Assembly (NCBI RefSeq): GCF_000626715.1
Contig: NZ_AQRA01000007.1
Location: 62,001 to 126,000 of the forward strand
DNA from: Aquimarina atlantica
Lineage (GTDB): Bacteria > Bacteroidota > Bacteroidia > Flavobacteriales > Flavobacteriaceae
Direction of reading: 5' to 3'
Length of the DNA: 64,000 bases
The notes beneath the pieces were generated by a model. It saw only the letters and a program-made list of their open reading frames with translations, searched no databases and was not told where the DNA came from. Below are positions 41,329 to 50,947 of this stretch, in pieces (the stretch's first letter is position 1; each line of letters opens with the position of its first letter). Both the position numbers and the translations under genes were made by a program.

Positions 41329-42633
41329 ATGCTATTAATTCACGTACAAAGAATTACTCCAAGAGTTTCCTATACATTTAAACAAATGTGTAAGCGAATA
41401 TTAGGTTTGGATATTGATTTAACCTCTAAAATAGAACCTTTTATCGCTCATGATGGCCCTAAGCTTTCGTATGGAAAGCAACCATTGGGAAAAGAACTCT
41501 ACTTTCAGAGTGTTGATTTACTTTTTGAACATGGTTTAAATGATGTAGATATTCAAGTTTTTGATTGGGAAGAGACAAAATGCTTTTTTGATGTTAAGCA
41601 TGCCGATTCTGCATTACCGTTTGATATTTTTGCAGCTGCTTTTTATCTTTTAACACGATACGAGGAGTATTTACCACATGTAAAAGATAATATGGGGCGT
41701 TTTCCTGCTGCAGAAAGTATAGGGTATATTCATGATTTTTTGCAAGACCCTGTAATAGATATATGGGCACATAAATTTAAAAAAGTTCTTTTAGAGAAAT
41801 ACCCTGATCTCGAATTTAGGGAAAAGAAATTTACCATTATTCCTGTTTTTTCTGTCGCTCAGACTTTTGTGTATAAAAATAAAGGAGTTTTGCGATCAAT
41901 AGGAGGAGGGATTCGAGATTTATGGAAATTACAATTTGATAAATTAACCGATAGAATAAAGGTACTTATTGGATTAAAAAGAGATCCATATGATATATTT
42001 GATTTTATAATTCAACTTCAAAAAAAGAAAAAAAGAAAAGCTAAAGCTCTATTTGGATTAGGAGATTATTCTAAGTATGAGAAAAATGTAGGGTATAATC
42101 GCCCAAAACATCATGCTGTTATTAAGCATATTGCAGATTATATTGATGTAGGATTAAAGGTTTCATATGAAGCTATTTCTGATCTGTCGCTTTTGAAAAA
42201 GGAAAAATTACGAATAGAGAATATTGTTAATAGAAGACTTCAATATTCGCTTTGTTCTTTTTTTAAAATAAAATTACCAGAGGCATATCGCAATTTTATC
42301 GAGTTAGAGGTAGGAGAGGATTATTCTATGGGCTATCCCAAACAATCTGGTTTTAGAGCAGGAACTTGCTCTCCGTTTATGTTTTATGATCTTGATTATG
42401 AGGTGCAAACCCCTTTGGTAGTGTATTCTTTTTGTTTTGCCAGTCAGGGTGATAGAGAAGATATTAATGATCTAATGTCTGCAAGAAAAGAAATTAGCAC
42501 ATATATCGATAAAATAAAAAAGGTAAACGGAGTCTTTATTCCGGTGTTTAGTAACACATTGTTTAGTGATTTGCAAAATGAACCTTTTTGGAAATCAATT
42601 TTAGAATTTATTTGGACAACAGAAGATGAATAA
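41329..42633 (+). CDS. Polysaccharide-deacetylase-like protein
   Basis: A 434-residue protein of a Bacteroidota group annotated as polysaccharide deacetylase-like (DUF7033-type N terminus). Recognisable pieces are LLTRYEEYLPHVKDNMGRFPA in the first third and the closing DYSMGYPKQSGFRAGTCSPFMFYDL. The canonical NodB metal motif TFDDG is not visible, so catalytic activity is unsure. It may act on cell-surface glycan from the cytoplasm; there is no signal peptide. It overlaps the HAD phosphatase gene by 8 nt, suggesting coupling. Confidence 0.78.
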   Translation: MLLIHVQRITPRVSYTFKQMCKRILGLDIDLTSKIEPFIAHDGPKLSYGKQPLGKELYFQSVDLLFEHGLNDVDIQVFDWEETKCFFDVKHADSALPFDIFAAAFYLLTRYEEYLPHVKDNMGRFPAAESIGYIHDFLQDPVIDIWAHKFKKVLLEKYPDLEFREKKFTIIPVFSVAQTFVYKNKGVLRSIGGGIRDLWKLQFDKLTDRIKVLIGLKRDPYDIFDFIIQLQKKKKRKAKALFGLGDYSKYEKNVGYNRPKHHAVIKHIADYIDVGLKVSYEAISDLSLLKKEKLRIENIVNRRLQYSLCSFFKIKLPEAYRNFIELEVGEDYSMGYPKQSGFRAGTCSPFMFYDLDYEVQTPLVVYSFCFASQGDREDINDLMSARKEISTYIDKIKKVNGVFIPVFSNTLFSDLQNEPFWKSILEFIWTTEDE

Positions 42634-43312
42634 TACAGTAAAAGATATATTTTTTGATCTGGATCACACGCTTTGGGATTTTGACAGGAATTCGTCTTTA
42701 GCATTTAAGATGATTTTCGATAAATTTAATGTCAATACCAAAATTGAAGACTTTCTGGAGATATACCAACCTATTAATATGAAGTATTGGAAATTATACA
42801 GAGAAGAGAAAGTAAGCAAAAAGCAACTTCGCAGAAGCAGACTTACAGAAGCTTTTACACATCTTGATATATCATTTTCTCTAGAAATTATAGATGAAAT
42901 GTCTGAAGATTATATCAATTTTCTACCACTTCATAATTATTTGATTGATGGAACCCAGGATTTATTAGAATATCTTAATCCAAAATATGATTTACATATC
43001 ATTACCAATGGTTTTAAAGAAGTACAAAACAAGAAACTATCAAATTCTGGAATACTACATTATTTTAAAACAATAACAGATAGTGAAGAAGCTGGAGTTA
43101 AAAAACCCAATCCATTTATTTTTGAACAAGCAATACAGAAATCTGGCGCGAAACTTGATGGTAGTGTGATGATAGGAGATAATTATGAAGCAGATATATT
43201 GGGAGCAGAGGCAGTAGGTTTAAAAACGATATGTTTTAATTATCATAAAGAAGAACTACCACCGCATAATATTCAAGTTTCCGAATTAAAGCAGATTAAA
43301 AAGTATCTTTAG
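42626..43312 (+). CDS. HAD phosphatase, YjjG type
   Basis: A 228-residue HAD-family hydrolase with the nucleophile pair Asp11/Asp13 (FFDLDHTLWDFDRNS), motif II in IITNGFKE, lysine in KKPNPFIF and motif IV GDNYEADILGA. The WDF pattern after the first motif is typical of YjjG, a nucleotidase that removes non-canonical pyrimidine nucleotides. It is likely cytoplasmic and translated with the overlapping upstream gene. Confidence 0.9.
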   Translation: MNNTVKDIFFDLDHTLWDFDRNSSLAFKMIFDKFNVNTKIEDFLEIYQPINMKYWKLYREEKVSKKQLRRSRLTEAFTHLDISFSLEIIDEMSEDYINFLPLHNYLIDGTQDLLEYLNPKYDLHIITNGFKEVQNKKLSNSGILHYFKTITDSEEAGVKKPNPFIFEQAIQKSGAKLDGSVMIGDNYEADILGAEAVGLKTICFNYHKEELPPHNIQVSELKQIKKYL

Positions 43313-43357
43313 TAATAAATATTTGTATTTTAGTTAGATACAAAATATTCCCCCAAA

Positions 43358-43924
43358 ATGAGCGAAAAAAGAATTTGTGTATTGCTATGCATACTAATAT
43401 CATCAATTTCTTGTGTAAAAGATATAGATTTTGAGCAAGCAGAAGATGTTGTACTTACCCCGGTCTATGAAGTAGACTTTGTGTATTCTCGGTTTGATAC
43501 GAGTCAATTTATAGATTCTAATATAGATCCTGCTATTGTTATTCCCGAGGTAATTGTAAATGATACTTTAGAATATGATCTTTTAGGAACCGACTTTGTA
43601 GTAGATAATTTAGAAAGAGTAGAATTAACTTTTGAGTTTACAAATACTATAGAGCGTGATTTTGAATTTGATTTAGGATTTTTAAATGATAATGATCAGC
43701 GAATTGGTCCTTTATATAGTATGACTGCCAATTCTGGAAACGGAGAAGGTACAGATCCCATTGTTACAACAGAAGTTATCATTCTCGATACTGCAGACAT
43801 TGATGTATTGAGAGATGCCACACGACTTATTTCTTCAATGAGAGTACAAAATATTAATAGTAGTTTACGAGGGATTCTTGAATTACGATCCAAAGGAACT
43901 TACTTTTTTAATTACGAGCTATGA
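43358..43924 (+). CDS. Lipoprotein of unknown function
   Basis: A 188-residue lipoprotein with the lipid-modified cysteine at residue 19 (SSISCVKDI). The rest is acidic and beta-rich, with no cysteine, and resembles an envelope-exposed domain. It overlaps the next gene by ATGA and lies in a three-gene overlapping set with a DUF5723 barrel, so it likely partners that protein. Confidence 0.72.
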   Translation: MSEKRICVLLCILISSISCVKDIDFEQAEDVVLTPVYEVDFVYSRFDTSQFIDSNIDPAIVIPEVIVNDTLEYDLLGTDFVVDNLERVELTFEFTNTIERDFEFDLGFLNDNDQRIGPLYSMTANSGNGEGTDPIVTTEVIILDTADIDVLRDATRLISSMRVQNINSSLRGILELRSKGTYFFNYEL

Positions 43925-45303
43925 GGAGTATTATATTCTTTATTGGTCTGTGGGGATGCTTGGGATATTCTCAAAATAAAGAAACCTTGTACGATTTCAC
44001 AGATCTTCCTCAGTCCTTACTTCTTAACCCTGGAGCTGATACAAATTTTAATTACCATGCGGGAGTGCCTTTTTTATCACAGTTTCATATAAATGCAGGG
44101 TTAAGAGGAGCGTCTATCTATGATGTTTTTGCAGATGATGGAAGAGATATTAATGACAAAATAGAAAATACACTTAATACACTTACAAGCAATGATTATT
44201 TAACCCTAACACAGCAGTTAGAACTTATTAATTTTGGATGGGAAAGCAAAAAAAATAAAAATATATACTTCTCTGGAGGAATCTATCAAGAATTAGATGT
44301 TATAGGGTATTTTCCAAAAGACTTTGCGGTTCTTGCTTATCAGGGAAATCAGGATTTTCTAAACCAGCCGTTTCGTTTTTCTACTATAAGTGGATCTGTA
44401 GAATTATTAACTACATTTCATTTTGGATACACAAAAAAGGTAAGCAAGAAATTAACTTTTGGAGCCAGAGCCAAATTATATTCTAGTATGTTTCATATTC
44501 GAAGTGCTAAAAACAAAGGAACTTTTACTACTGTAGAAACCCCAGAAGGAAATAATATTTATCAACATATAATTAGTAATGCAGATGTTACGGTTAGAAC
44601 ATCTGGATATGCTTCTCTTAAAGATGAAGAAGGAAAAGATATCGTTAATAAGTTAGTAGGAAGAGCTTTTTTGGGAGGAAACCTGGGACTTGGTATAGAT
44701 ATTGGGTTTACTCATAAAATAAATGAACAACTAGCTATTACAGGAAGTGCAAATGATTTAGGGATGATATTATATACTAAAGATGTAGAAACCTATCGAG
44801 CACGAGGTAATTATGTTTTTGAAGGATTTGAAACACCAATTCAGTTTTCTGGTCAGGATCCTCAGAATTTTTTAGATGAACTAGAAGAAGCTGTTCCTCT
44901 TGATACATTAAGTACAACTTATCTAACTATGCGTCCTGTAAAGTTAAATAGCTCTGTTAGATATTCTTTTAACCGATATGATGATGGTACTTGTGATTGT
45001 TATCTTGAAGGAGAAAAACCTCCATATTTAGATGCTATAGGAGTACAGTTATTTACTCAATTCAGGCCAAAAAGACCTCAATATGCGGCTTCATTGTTTT
45101 ATTATAAACGTTTTTTTAATTTTTTAAGAACAAAACTTACATATACTATTGATGATTATTCATATTATAATATAGGATTTCTTACATCTATTCATATTAA
45201 TAAAATTAATTTTTATATTTCGGCTAATAATTTGTTAGAATACACTAACCTTGCAAAGGCAAGAGGTGCTTCTGTACAACTAGGTTTTAATGTCATAATG
45301 TGA
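43921..45303 (+). CDS. DUF5723 family outer-membrane protein
   Basis: A 460-residue protein with a signal peptide (to GYSQNK) and a DUF5723-type beta-barrel: QSLLLNPGADTNF at the start, repeated aromatic-rich strands, and the C-terminal YISANNLLEYTNLAKARGASVQLGFNVIM ending typical of outer-membrane barrels. It is probably a porin-like or secretion-related barrel. It starts inside the stop of the lipoprotein and its stop overlaps the next gene's upstream GTG. Confidence 0.85.
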   Translation: MRSIIFFIGLWGCLGYSQNKETLYDFTDLPQSLLLNPGADTNFNYHAGVPFLSQFHINAGLRGASIYDVFADDGRDINDKIENTLNTLTSNDYLTLTQQLELINFGWESKKNKNIYFSGGIYQELDVIGYFPKDFAVLAYQGNQDFLNQPFRFSTISGSVELLTTFHFGYTKKVSKKLTFGARAKLYSSMFHIRSAKNKGTFTTVETPEGNNIYQHIISNADVTVRTSGYASLKDEEGKDIVNKLVGRAFLGGNLGLGIDIGFTHKINEQLAITGSANDLGMILYTKDVETYRARGNYVFEGFETPIQFSGQDPQNFLDELEEAVPLDTLSTTYLTMRPVKLNSSVRYSFNRYDDGTCDCYLEGEKPPYLDAIGVQLFTQFRPKRPQYAASLFYYKRFFNFLRTKLTYTIDDYSYYNIGFLTSIHINKINFYISANNLLEYTNLAKARGASVQLGFNVIM

Positions 45304-45308
45304 TAGAT

Positions 45309-46115
45309 ATGTTACGTATTTTATTTTTAGGGATTGTTTTAATTTCTACGTTAAGTGTAAATGCTCAAAAAAATATCAATGAGTATAAGTATGTTATAGT
45401 GCCCAAAGGCTATAATTTTTTAAAGGGAGAGGATAGATATCAGCTTAATTCGCTAACTAAGTTTTTATTAACAAAATATGGTTTTGAAGCCTATATAAAA
45501 GAAGAAAATTTCCCAGAGGATCTTAAGACGAATGGCTGCAAAGCACTAAGAGCTAATGTAAAAAGAAGATCTGGTGTGTTTTTAACAAGATTGACATTAG
45601 AGCTAACAGATTGTAATGGTAGTGTTGTATTTACAGCAGTAGAAGGAAAGAGTAGGAAAAAAGAGTTTAAGGAGGCATATCATGAAGCACTTAGAAATAC
45701 TTTTACATCGGTAGAGGCGCTTAACTATAGCTATAGTGGTGATAAAGACGAAAAGATTGTTAAAAAAGAAGTTGTTGAAACACCAAGCGTTAAAAAAGAA
45801 GAGCCTATACAAACTAAAGAAGAAGAGAAAGAAATCGTAGAGGCTGCATCTCCATCAGAAAATTCGATTACTTACGTTTTTAATGATGTAAGTTTCTTGT
45901 TTAAAAAACAAGAATATGGGTATGAGATATTTAAAAGTGAAGAAAAGCAAACCTCTATAGGGAAAATTTTTAAATCTGGAAGCGGAAAAAATTATATAGT
46001 TCAGGCAGGAGATTTAAGTGGTAATGGGTATTTTGATGGATATGGTAATTTTATATTAGAGCGTATTAATCCAGCAACCAATAAGCTTATTACAGATACT
46101 TTTGCAAGACAGTAA
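45309..46115 (+). CDS. Exported protein of unknown function
   Basis: A 268-residue protein with a signal peptide (LRILFLGIVLISTLSVNAQ). The first domain (about 22-125) has YVIVPKGYNFLKGEDRYQLNSL; a lysine/glutamate-rich linker of about 40 residues follows, then a C-terminal beta-rich domain. No family recognised. I start it at the ATG at 45309; an upstream GTG overlaps the previous stop. As third gene of the set it is probably an envelope partner of the DUF5723 barrel. Confidence 0.72.
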   Translation: MLRILFLGIVLISTLSVNAQKNINEYKYVIVPKGYNFLKGEDRYQLNSLTKFLLTKYGFEAYIKEENFPEDLKTNGCKALRANVKRRSGVFLTRLTLELTDCNGSVVFTAVEGKSRKKEFKEAYHEALRNTFTSVEALNYSYSGDKDEKIVKKEVVETPSVKKEEPIQTKEEEKEIVEAASPSENSITYVFNDVSFLFKKQEYGYEIFKSEEKQTSIGKIFKSGSGKNYIVQAGDLSGNGYFDGYGNFILERINPATNKLITDTFARQ

Positions 46116-46172
46116 AATTTAATCATTCCTTTAAAAAAGGAAAAACTATACAATGGGGAGGTAAAAGAAGAG

Positions 46173-47450
46173 TTAATACTCATATTTGTCTCCCCATCTT
46201 GATTTAAGAAATGTTCTAAATGAGTTTTCACGTTGGTTGTCTCCGGGCTCATATAATTTTGTATTGGCAATCTCATCAGGAAGAAATTCTTGTTTTACAA
46301 AATTGTCTTTATGATTATGAGCATATTTGTAATCTTCACCATATCCTAATTCTTTCATTAATTTGGTTGGTGCATTTCTAATATGTAAAGGAATAGATAA
46401 ATCTCCTGTTTGTTTTACCAATTGCTGAGCTTTGTTTATAGCCATATAAGACGCGTTACTTTTGGGCGAAGAAGCTAGATAAACCGTGCATTGGCTTAAT
46501 ATAATTCTAGCTTCGGGATAGCCAATAGTATTAACCGCCTGAAATGAGTTATTTGCTAAAATTAAAGCAGTTGGGTTAGCATTTCCGATATCTTCAGAAG
46601 CTAATATAATTAACCTTCTGGCAATAAATTTAAGATCTTCGCCACCTTCAATCATACGGGCAAGCCAATATACAGCAGCATTAGGATCGCTTCCTCTAAT
46701 AGATTTAATAAAAGCAGAGATAATGTCATAATGCTGTTCTCCGGTTTTGTCATATCGCACTGTATTTTGCTGTACTAATTTTGAGACCAGATCATTAGTA
46801 ATTGTTATGGGTTCCTGATCTTGACTAGAAACAATTAGTTCGAAAATATTTAAAAGTTTACGAGCATCTCCGCCACTTAATCTTAGTAGAGATTCTGTTT
46901 CCTTAAGCACTATTTCTTTAGATTTTAAATCCTCATCTTCTTGCATAGCTCTATTAAGTAATGCTTCTAATTCTTTCTTACCAAAAGGATTAAGTGTGTA
47001 TACCTGGCAACGAGATAAAAGGGCAGGGATGACTTCAAAACTTGGATTTTCTGTAGTGGCACCAATAAGGGTAATCCACCCTTTCTCTACTGCACCTAAT
47101 AAAGAATCTTGTTGTGACTTACTAAAACGATGAATTTCATCAATAAACAGGATAGGGTTTTTGGCTGTAAACAAACCTCCACTCTGTTTAGCCTTATCAA
47201 TTACCTCTCTTACTTCTTTAACACCACTATTAATAGCACTAAGCGTGTAGAAAGGTCTTTCTGATTCATTAGCAATGATATTAGCTAATGTTGTTTTTCC
47301 CACTCCGGGTGGCCCCCAAAGTATTAAAGAGGGGATAAGTCCTCTTTTGATTTGTTGGGTCAGAGAGCCATCATCACCAATCAGGTGTTCCTGACTTAGA
47401 TACTGTTCTAAGGATTTTGGACGTATTCGTTCTGCAAGTGGTTTATTCAT
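46173..47450 (-). CDS. rarA: Replication-associated recombination protein A
   Basis: A 425-residue AAA+ ATPase (RarA/MgsA, related to WRNIP1). Walker A is GPPGVGKTT at 46-54; Walker B is LFIDEIHRF; the C-terminal part with YWLARMIEGGEDLKFIARRL is the RarA tetramerisation domain. It acts at stalled replication forks in the cytoplasm. Converges with the plus-strand gene at 46115. Confidence 0.95.
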   Translation of the reverse strand: MNKPLAERIRPKSLEQYLSQEHLIGDDGSLTQQIKRGLIPSLILWGPPGVGKTTLANIIANESERPFYTLSAINSGVKEVREVIDKAKQSGGLFTAKNPILFIDEIHRFSKSQQDSLLGAVEKGWITLIGATTENPSFEVIPALLSRCQVYTLNPFGKKELEALLNRAMQEDEDLKSKEIVLKETESLLRLSGGDARKLLNIFELIVSSQDQEPITITNDLVSKLVQQNTVRYDKTGEQHYDIISAFIKSIRGSDPNAAVYWLARMIEGGEDLKFIARRLIILASEDIGNANPTALILANNSFQAVNTIGYPEARIILSQCTVYLASSPKSNASYMAINKAQQLVKQTGDLSIPLHIRNAPTKLMKELGYGEDYKYAHNHKDNFVKQEFLPDEIANTKLYEPGDNQRENSFRTFLKSRWGDKYEY

Positions 47451-47652
47451 AAGTGTAAAAATACAAGGTTTTATAGAATTTTGAGTTCAAATATTAGAAT
47501 GTAATCAAGTAGAAAATGTTTTTTCTAAAAAACATTTTCTACAGATGTGATAATTATTATAAATCTACAGACTTAGAATAAAATATAGGATACACCTGAC
47601 ATTTTAACCGAACTTTTTATTTTGGACTTTTTTTTGATACATTCTTACTACT

Positions 47653-48396
47653 ATGCAAGAAAAAGAGACTCATTTTAAGTTTAATACGGGGGTAGTAGGG
47701 TATCCATTGTTGTTTGTATTACTTATTTGGATAGTTTTTTGGTTTGAAATTCGTTTCGACTTAAGTTTCAATCATTTTGGAGTACTTCCTAGAACAATGA
47801 TTGGGTTAAGAGGAATACTATTCTCTCCTTTTATCCATGCCGATATTACCCATTTGTGGCATAATACTTTACCATTATTGATTTTATCGGCTGCACTCTT
47901 CTTTTTCTATCAAAATAATGCTTGGAAAGTATTATGTATAGGAGTTTTTCTTACAGGGTTTTTAACCTGGTTATTAGGTAGACCAGCAAATCATATCGGA
48001 GCAAGCGGTGTAATTTATATGCTTTTTGGTTTTTTGTTTTTTAAAGGGATTTTTGCCAAACACTTTAGACTAATTGCATTATCCTTTGTTGTAGTTTTTA
48101 TTTACGGAAGCATGGTAATGTATGTATTACCGATAGACCCTAAAATTTCATGGGAAGGGCATTTATCAGGGATACTGTCTGGCGCTGTGTTAGCATTTTT
48201 TATCAAAAAAGGAGTAGTACAACCCAAAAAATATATCTGGGAATCCGAACATTATGATCCAGAGGAAGATGAGTTTTTAAGGCATTTTGATGAGAATGGT
48301 AATTTTATAGAAAACCTGCCTCAGAAAGATTTGGATGATGAGATTAGTATTATATACGAATATAAACCTAATACAGATAGACCTGAAGAAGAATAA
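47653..48396 (+). CDS. Rhomboid family intramembrane serine protease
   Basis: A 247-residue membrane protein with six or so transmembrane helices. The catalytic dyad is Ser118 in GASG and His170 in EGHLSG; Asn71 in HLWHN supports the oxyanion hole. A long acidic C-terminal tail follows the last helix. It cleaves single-pass membrane proteins within the membrane; substrates unknown. Ends 6 nt from the converging rlmB gene. Confidence 0.93.
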   Translation: MQEKETHFKFNTGVVGYPLLFVLLIWIVFWFEIRFDLSFNHFGVLPRTMIGLRGILFSPFIHADITHLWHNTLPLLILSAALFFFYQNNAWKVLCIGVFLTGFLTWLLGRPANHIGASGVIYMLFGFLFFKGIFAKHFRLIALSFVVVFIYGSMVMYVLPIDPKISWEGHLSGILSGAVLAFFIKKGVVQPKKYIWESEHYDPEEDEFLRHFDENGNFIENLPQKDLDDEISIIYEYKPNTDRPEEE

Positions 48397-48402
48397 TCAG
48401 TA

Positions 48403-49137
48403 TTATAGCCTTTGCCTTATAATTTCATATAAAAACACACCACAAGCTACAGATACGTTTAATGAGGCAATATCTCCATACATTGGTAGTTTAGCTTGTT
48501 GATCTACCAGTTTTAATACAGATTGAGAAATACCTTTACCTTCACTTCCCATAATGATGGCTGTAGGAGTAGTTAAATCTGTATCGTAAATAGTGGTACT
48601 AGCTTTTTCTGTAGCAGCTACTATCTGAACACCAGAACCTTGTAAGTAGAACATGGCATCTTTTATATGGTCTACCTTACATATTGGGATCTTGAATACC
48701 GCACCAGCAGAAGTTTTTACAGTATCTGCATTAACAGGTGCTCCTCCTTTTTTCTGAATGATAATACCGTGTACTCCTGTACATTCTGCAGTTCTGATAA
48801 TAGCTCCAAAATTACGAACATCAGAAAGTTGATCGAGAATTAAAAATAAAGGAGTTTCTCCAGATTCAATAACATTCATAACAAGATTTTCGAGATCATA
48901 AAAATCGATAGGAGAGGTGTAGGCAACAGCACCTTGATGATTGCTACGGGTTAATCTGTTTAATTTTTCTACAGGGACATAGTTAATGGTGATATTCTGT
49001 TTCCTTACAAGGCTCATTAATTCTTTAGCCAGGTCACCATGTAATCCTTTTTGAATAAAAAGCTTATCGATGGTCTTGCCAGACGTTATAGCTTCTATAA
49101 TTGCTCTGATACCAAAAACTAAGGAATCGTTTTTCAT
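48403..49137 (-). CDS. rlmB: 23S rRNA (guanosine-2'-O)-methyltransferase RlmB
   Basis: A 244-residue SPOUT-class methyltransferase. An N-terminal substrate-binding domain (LVFGIRAIIEAI) precedes the knotted SPOUT domain with LDQLSDVRNFGAIIRTAE, IIMGSEGKGIS and LNVSVACGVFLYEI. RlmB modifies a guanosine in the peptidyl-transferase loop of 23S rRNA; a tRNA-modifying TrmH relative is the main alternative. It stands alone, with a short upstream region. Confidence 0.92.
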   Translation of the reverse strand: MKNDSLVFGIRAIIEAITSGKTIDKLFIQKGLHGDLAKELMSLVRKQNITINYVPVEKLNRLTRSNHQGAVAYTSPIDFYDLENLVMNVIESGETPLFLILDQLSDVRNFGAIIRTAECTGVHGIIIQKKGGAPVNADTVKTSAGAVFKIPICKVDHIKDAMFYLQGSGVQIVAATEKASTTIYDTDLTTPTAIIMGSEGKGISQSVLKLVDQQAKLPMYGDIASLNVSVACGVFLYEIIRQRL

Positions 49138-49276
49138 CTGTATATAGTATGTTATTGAGTAGTAAGGCCATATCTTCCATAATGGTAGATCGACATTAAC
49201 CTAATTGTTTGTAGCTTGTTTATTGGGACCAAAGATAGTATAATAGAAATGAGTTTTAGGAATTGTATACAAAAAA

Positions 49277-49303
49277 AGGATACGATCAATAGGATCGCAT
49301 CCT
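49277..49303 (-). terminator. Terminator of the lipoprotein gene at 49331
   Basis: Stem AGGAT.CGATC / GATCG.ATCCT with one mismatch, followed by TTTTTTT on the minus strand, 27 nt past the stop. Confidence 0.75.
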
Positions 49304-49330
49304 CTATATAATGTATAAATAAAGAAAAAA

Positions 49331-50521
49331 TTAGTCTATGATACTATTTTCTTTAAACTTTAGAGCTATATCAACATTTGTTCCTGCATTTATCACTGTA
49401 ATGTCACCCACAAGAATAGCTCCATAATGATTTTTTAATATAGGGGTATCTGTGGTTCCAATATTTCTAACAATTTTGTACACATAAATTTCGTCTTTCA
49501 TAACTTGAACAGATGTAGAAGGTATTCCTGTATCAAAATCAACTTTAGCTTGTTCTACGTCATTGTATGCGTCATAAAACGATGCACCGGTACCTCCTAG
49601 CTTTACAAACTGTATGTCTACAGTGTAATTCTCTCCATTAACCGTATTGTTGATAGCCCCAAACCCTTGCGGCCCGATAAAATCAATATCCCCTGCAAAA
49701 GTATCATCTTTAGAAATAGAACCAGTTAAGATATCAATCTGATTTTTGGTAAGATCACTATTTAGATTTCCATTTATATCACCGTTAAATGGTTGAGGTG
49801 TAATTTCAATTTTAGCTTCTACTTTATCTGTAAGAGTTCCGCTAGAGACAGTAAAGGAATAAATAAGTACATCTCCTTTTGTAAGACCATAAGTAATATA
49901 ATCTTTGTTTTTAAGATCAATTGTTCCTTTATCAATACCAAAGCCAGCAGAAATATCGGTTTCTGTTCCTGTTTCTCCTTTTCTCCAGGTGACTACAATA
50001 TCATCAATTTTAGCTCCGGCGGTAGAAGTAACATATTTGATCAAATTAGTAGATGCACTATCTTTAAATTTTATAGAAGAAACCTTATCGGTTAAATTAA
50101 TAACTTTGGCAACCGATAGTTTTTGTGCAGTTATTGCAGAAGGAATATTTCCTCCAGAAATATCGTATGCTAAATCCAAATCGAAACTTCCTGATGAAAC
50201 TGTTTCTCCTTCTTCTTCACCGGGAAAAACAAATGGTAATAGTGACGAAGAGTTAAAAGTAGCCGTGTTACCCGAAATCACAGCATCTGCAATTTTAGTT
50301 GCCCCTTTATATACATCAAGATTAGTAACCTGGGCATTGGTAAAGCTATTTATGTCAATTTTTAGGTCTTTGTTAATGTCAAATACTGTTATTTCAGTAT
50401 CAACCAGTTTAACAGCTACTCCAGCAGATACCCCCGTAACCCCTCGATCATCATCGTTTGAACAAGATAGTATTGATCTGATAAATAAAGCAATAAGTAT
50501 GTTTTTTGTTAATGTTTTCAT
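49331..50521 (-). CDS. SusD-linked lipoprotein of unknown function
   Basis: A 396-residue lipoprotein (lipobox SILSC, cysteine 20) with an aspartate-rich stretch right after the cysteine (SNDDDRG). The rest is made of several beta-sandwich-like domains and a helix-poor tail. It lies downstream of susD with 426 nt between, on the same strand; third genes of this kind in SusCD loci often encode surface glycan- or ligand-binding lipoproteins. No enzyme motif is visible. Confidence 0.75.
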   Translation of the reverse strand: MKTLTKNILIALFIRSILSCSNDDDRGVTGVSAGVAVKLVDTEITVFDINKDLKIDINSFTNAQVTNLDVYKGATKIADAVISGNTATFNSSSLLPFVFPGEEEGETVSSGSFDLDLAYDISGGNIPSAITAQKLSVAKVINLTDKVSSIKFKDSASTNLIKYVTSTAGAKIDDIVVTWRKGETGTETDISAGFGIDKGTIDLKNKDYITYGLTKGDVLIYSFTVSSGTLTDKVEAKIEITPQPFNGDINGNLNSDLTKNQIDILTGSISKDDTFAGDIDFIGPQGFGAINNTVNGENYTVDIQFVKLGGTGASFYDAYNDVEQAKVDFDTGIPSTSVQVMKDEIYVYKIVRNIGTTDTPILKNHYGAILVGDITVINAGTNVDIALKFKENSIID

Positions 50522-50649
50522 TTAACTTAATTTTTAATTAGAGTTATTTATTTAAAGTATTTGTCTTATAGACTGCCTGCTTCTATATGATTGCGTAATT
50601 TGATCAAATAATTGATTTATTATTTGATTTAAAATACTGCAGAGAATAA

Positions 50650-50680
50650 ACAAAGCCGACTTTTTATAAGCCGGCCTTGT
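50650..50680. terminator. Orphan terminator-like hairpin upstream of the lipoprotein gene
   Basis: ACAA.GCCG.CTT pairs with AAG.CGGC.TTGT (two mismatches). No gene ends at it. The surrounding gap 50522-50947 shows a second hairpin but no gene. Confidence 0.5.
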
Positions 50681-50895
50681 TTGTATAAATACTATGAATG
50701 ATTGCTATTCTTTTTTTTGAAAAGAGTTTATGCTGGTCATGAAAGATAATCTTGATTGTGTACTTTATGAATCTGCTTTATTTTTTTGGAAATAAAGAAA
50801 TTTTACATATGTAAAAAATATTGGTTGGATAAGAGAAGGAGAGGGGGACTTGTTTTGGAAGTTTATTAGTATGACTGTGATTTTTCGACAAACAA

Positions 50896-50924
50896 AAAGA
50901 GGCTATCCAATGGATAGCCTCTTT
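50896..50924 (-). terminator. Terminator of the susCD unit
   Basis: 13-bp perfect stem AAAGAGGCTATCC / GGATAGCCTCTTT with an AAT loop, followed by TTGTTTG on the minus strand; 23 nt past the susD stop. Confidence 0.85.
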
Positions 50925-50947
50925 CGATTTTTGTTATTATTTGGAAA

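Noticed and set aside
49905..50525. A 206-codon plus-strand ORF
   Set aside because: It is the mirror of the lipoprotein gene on the other strand, which has a signal peptide, lipobox and terminator; the plus-strand product looks like reverse-frame translation rich in Ser, Val and Leu.
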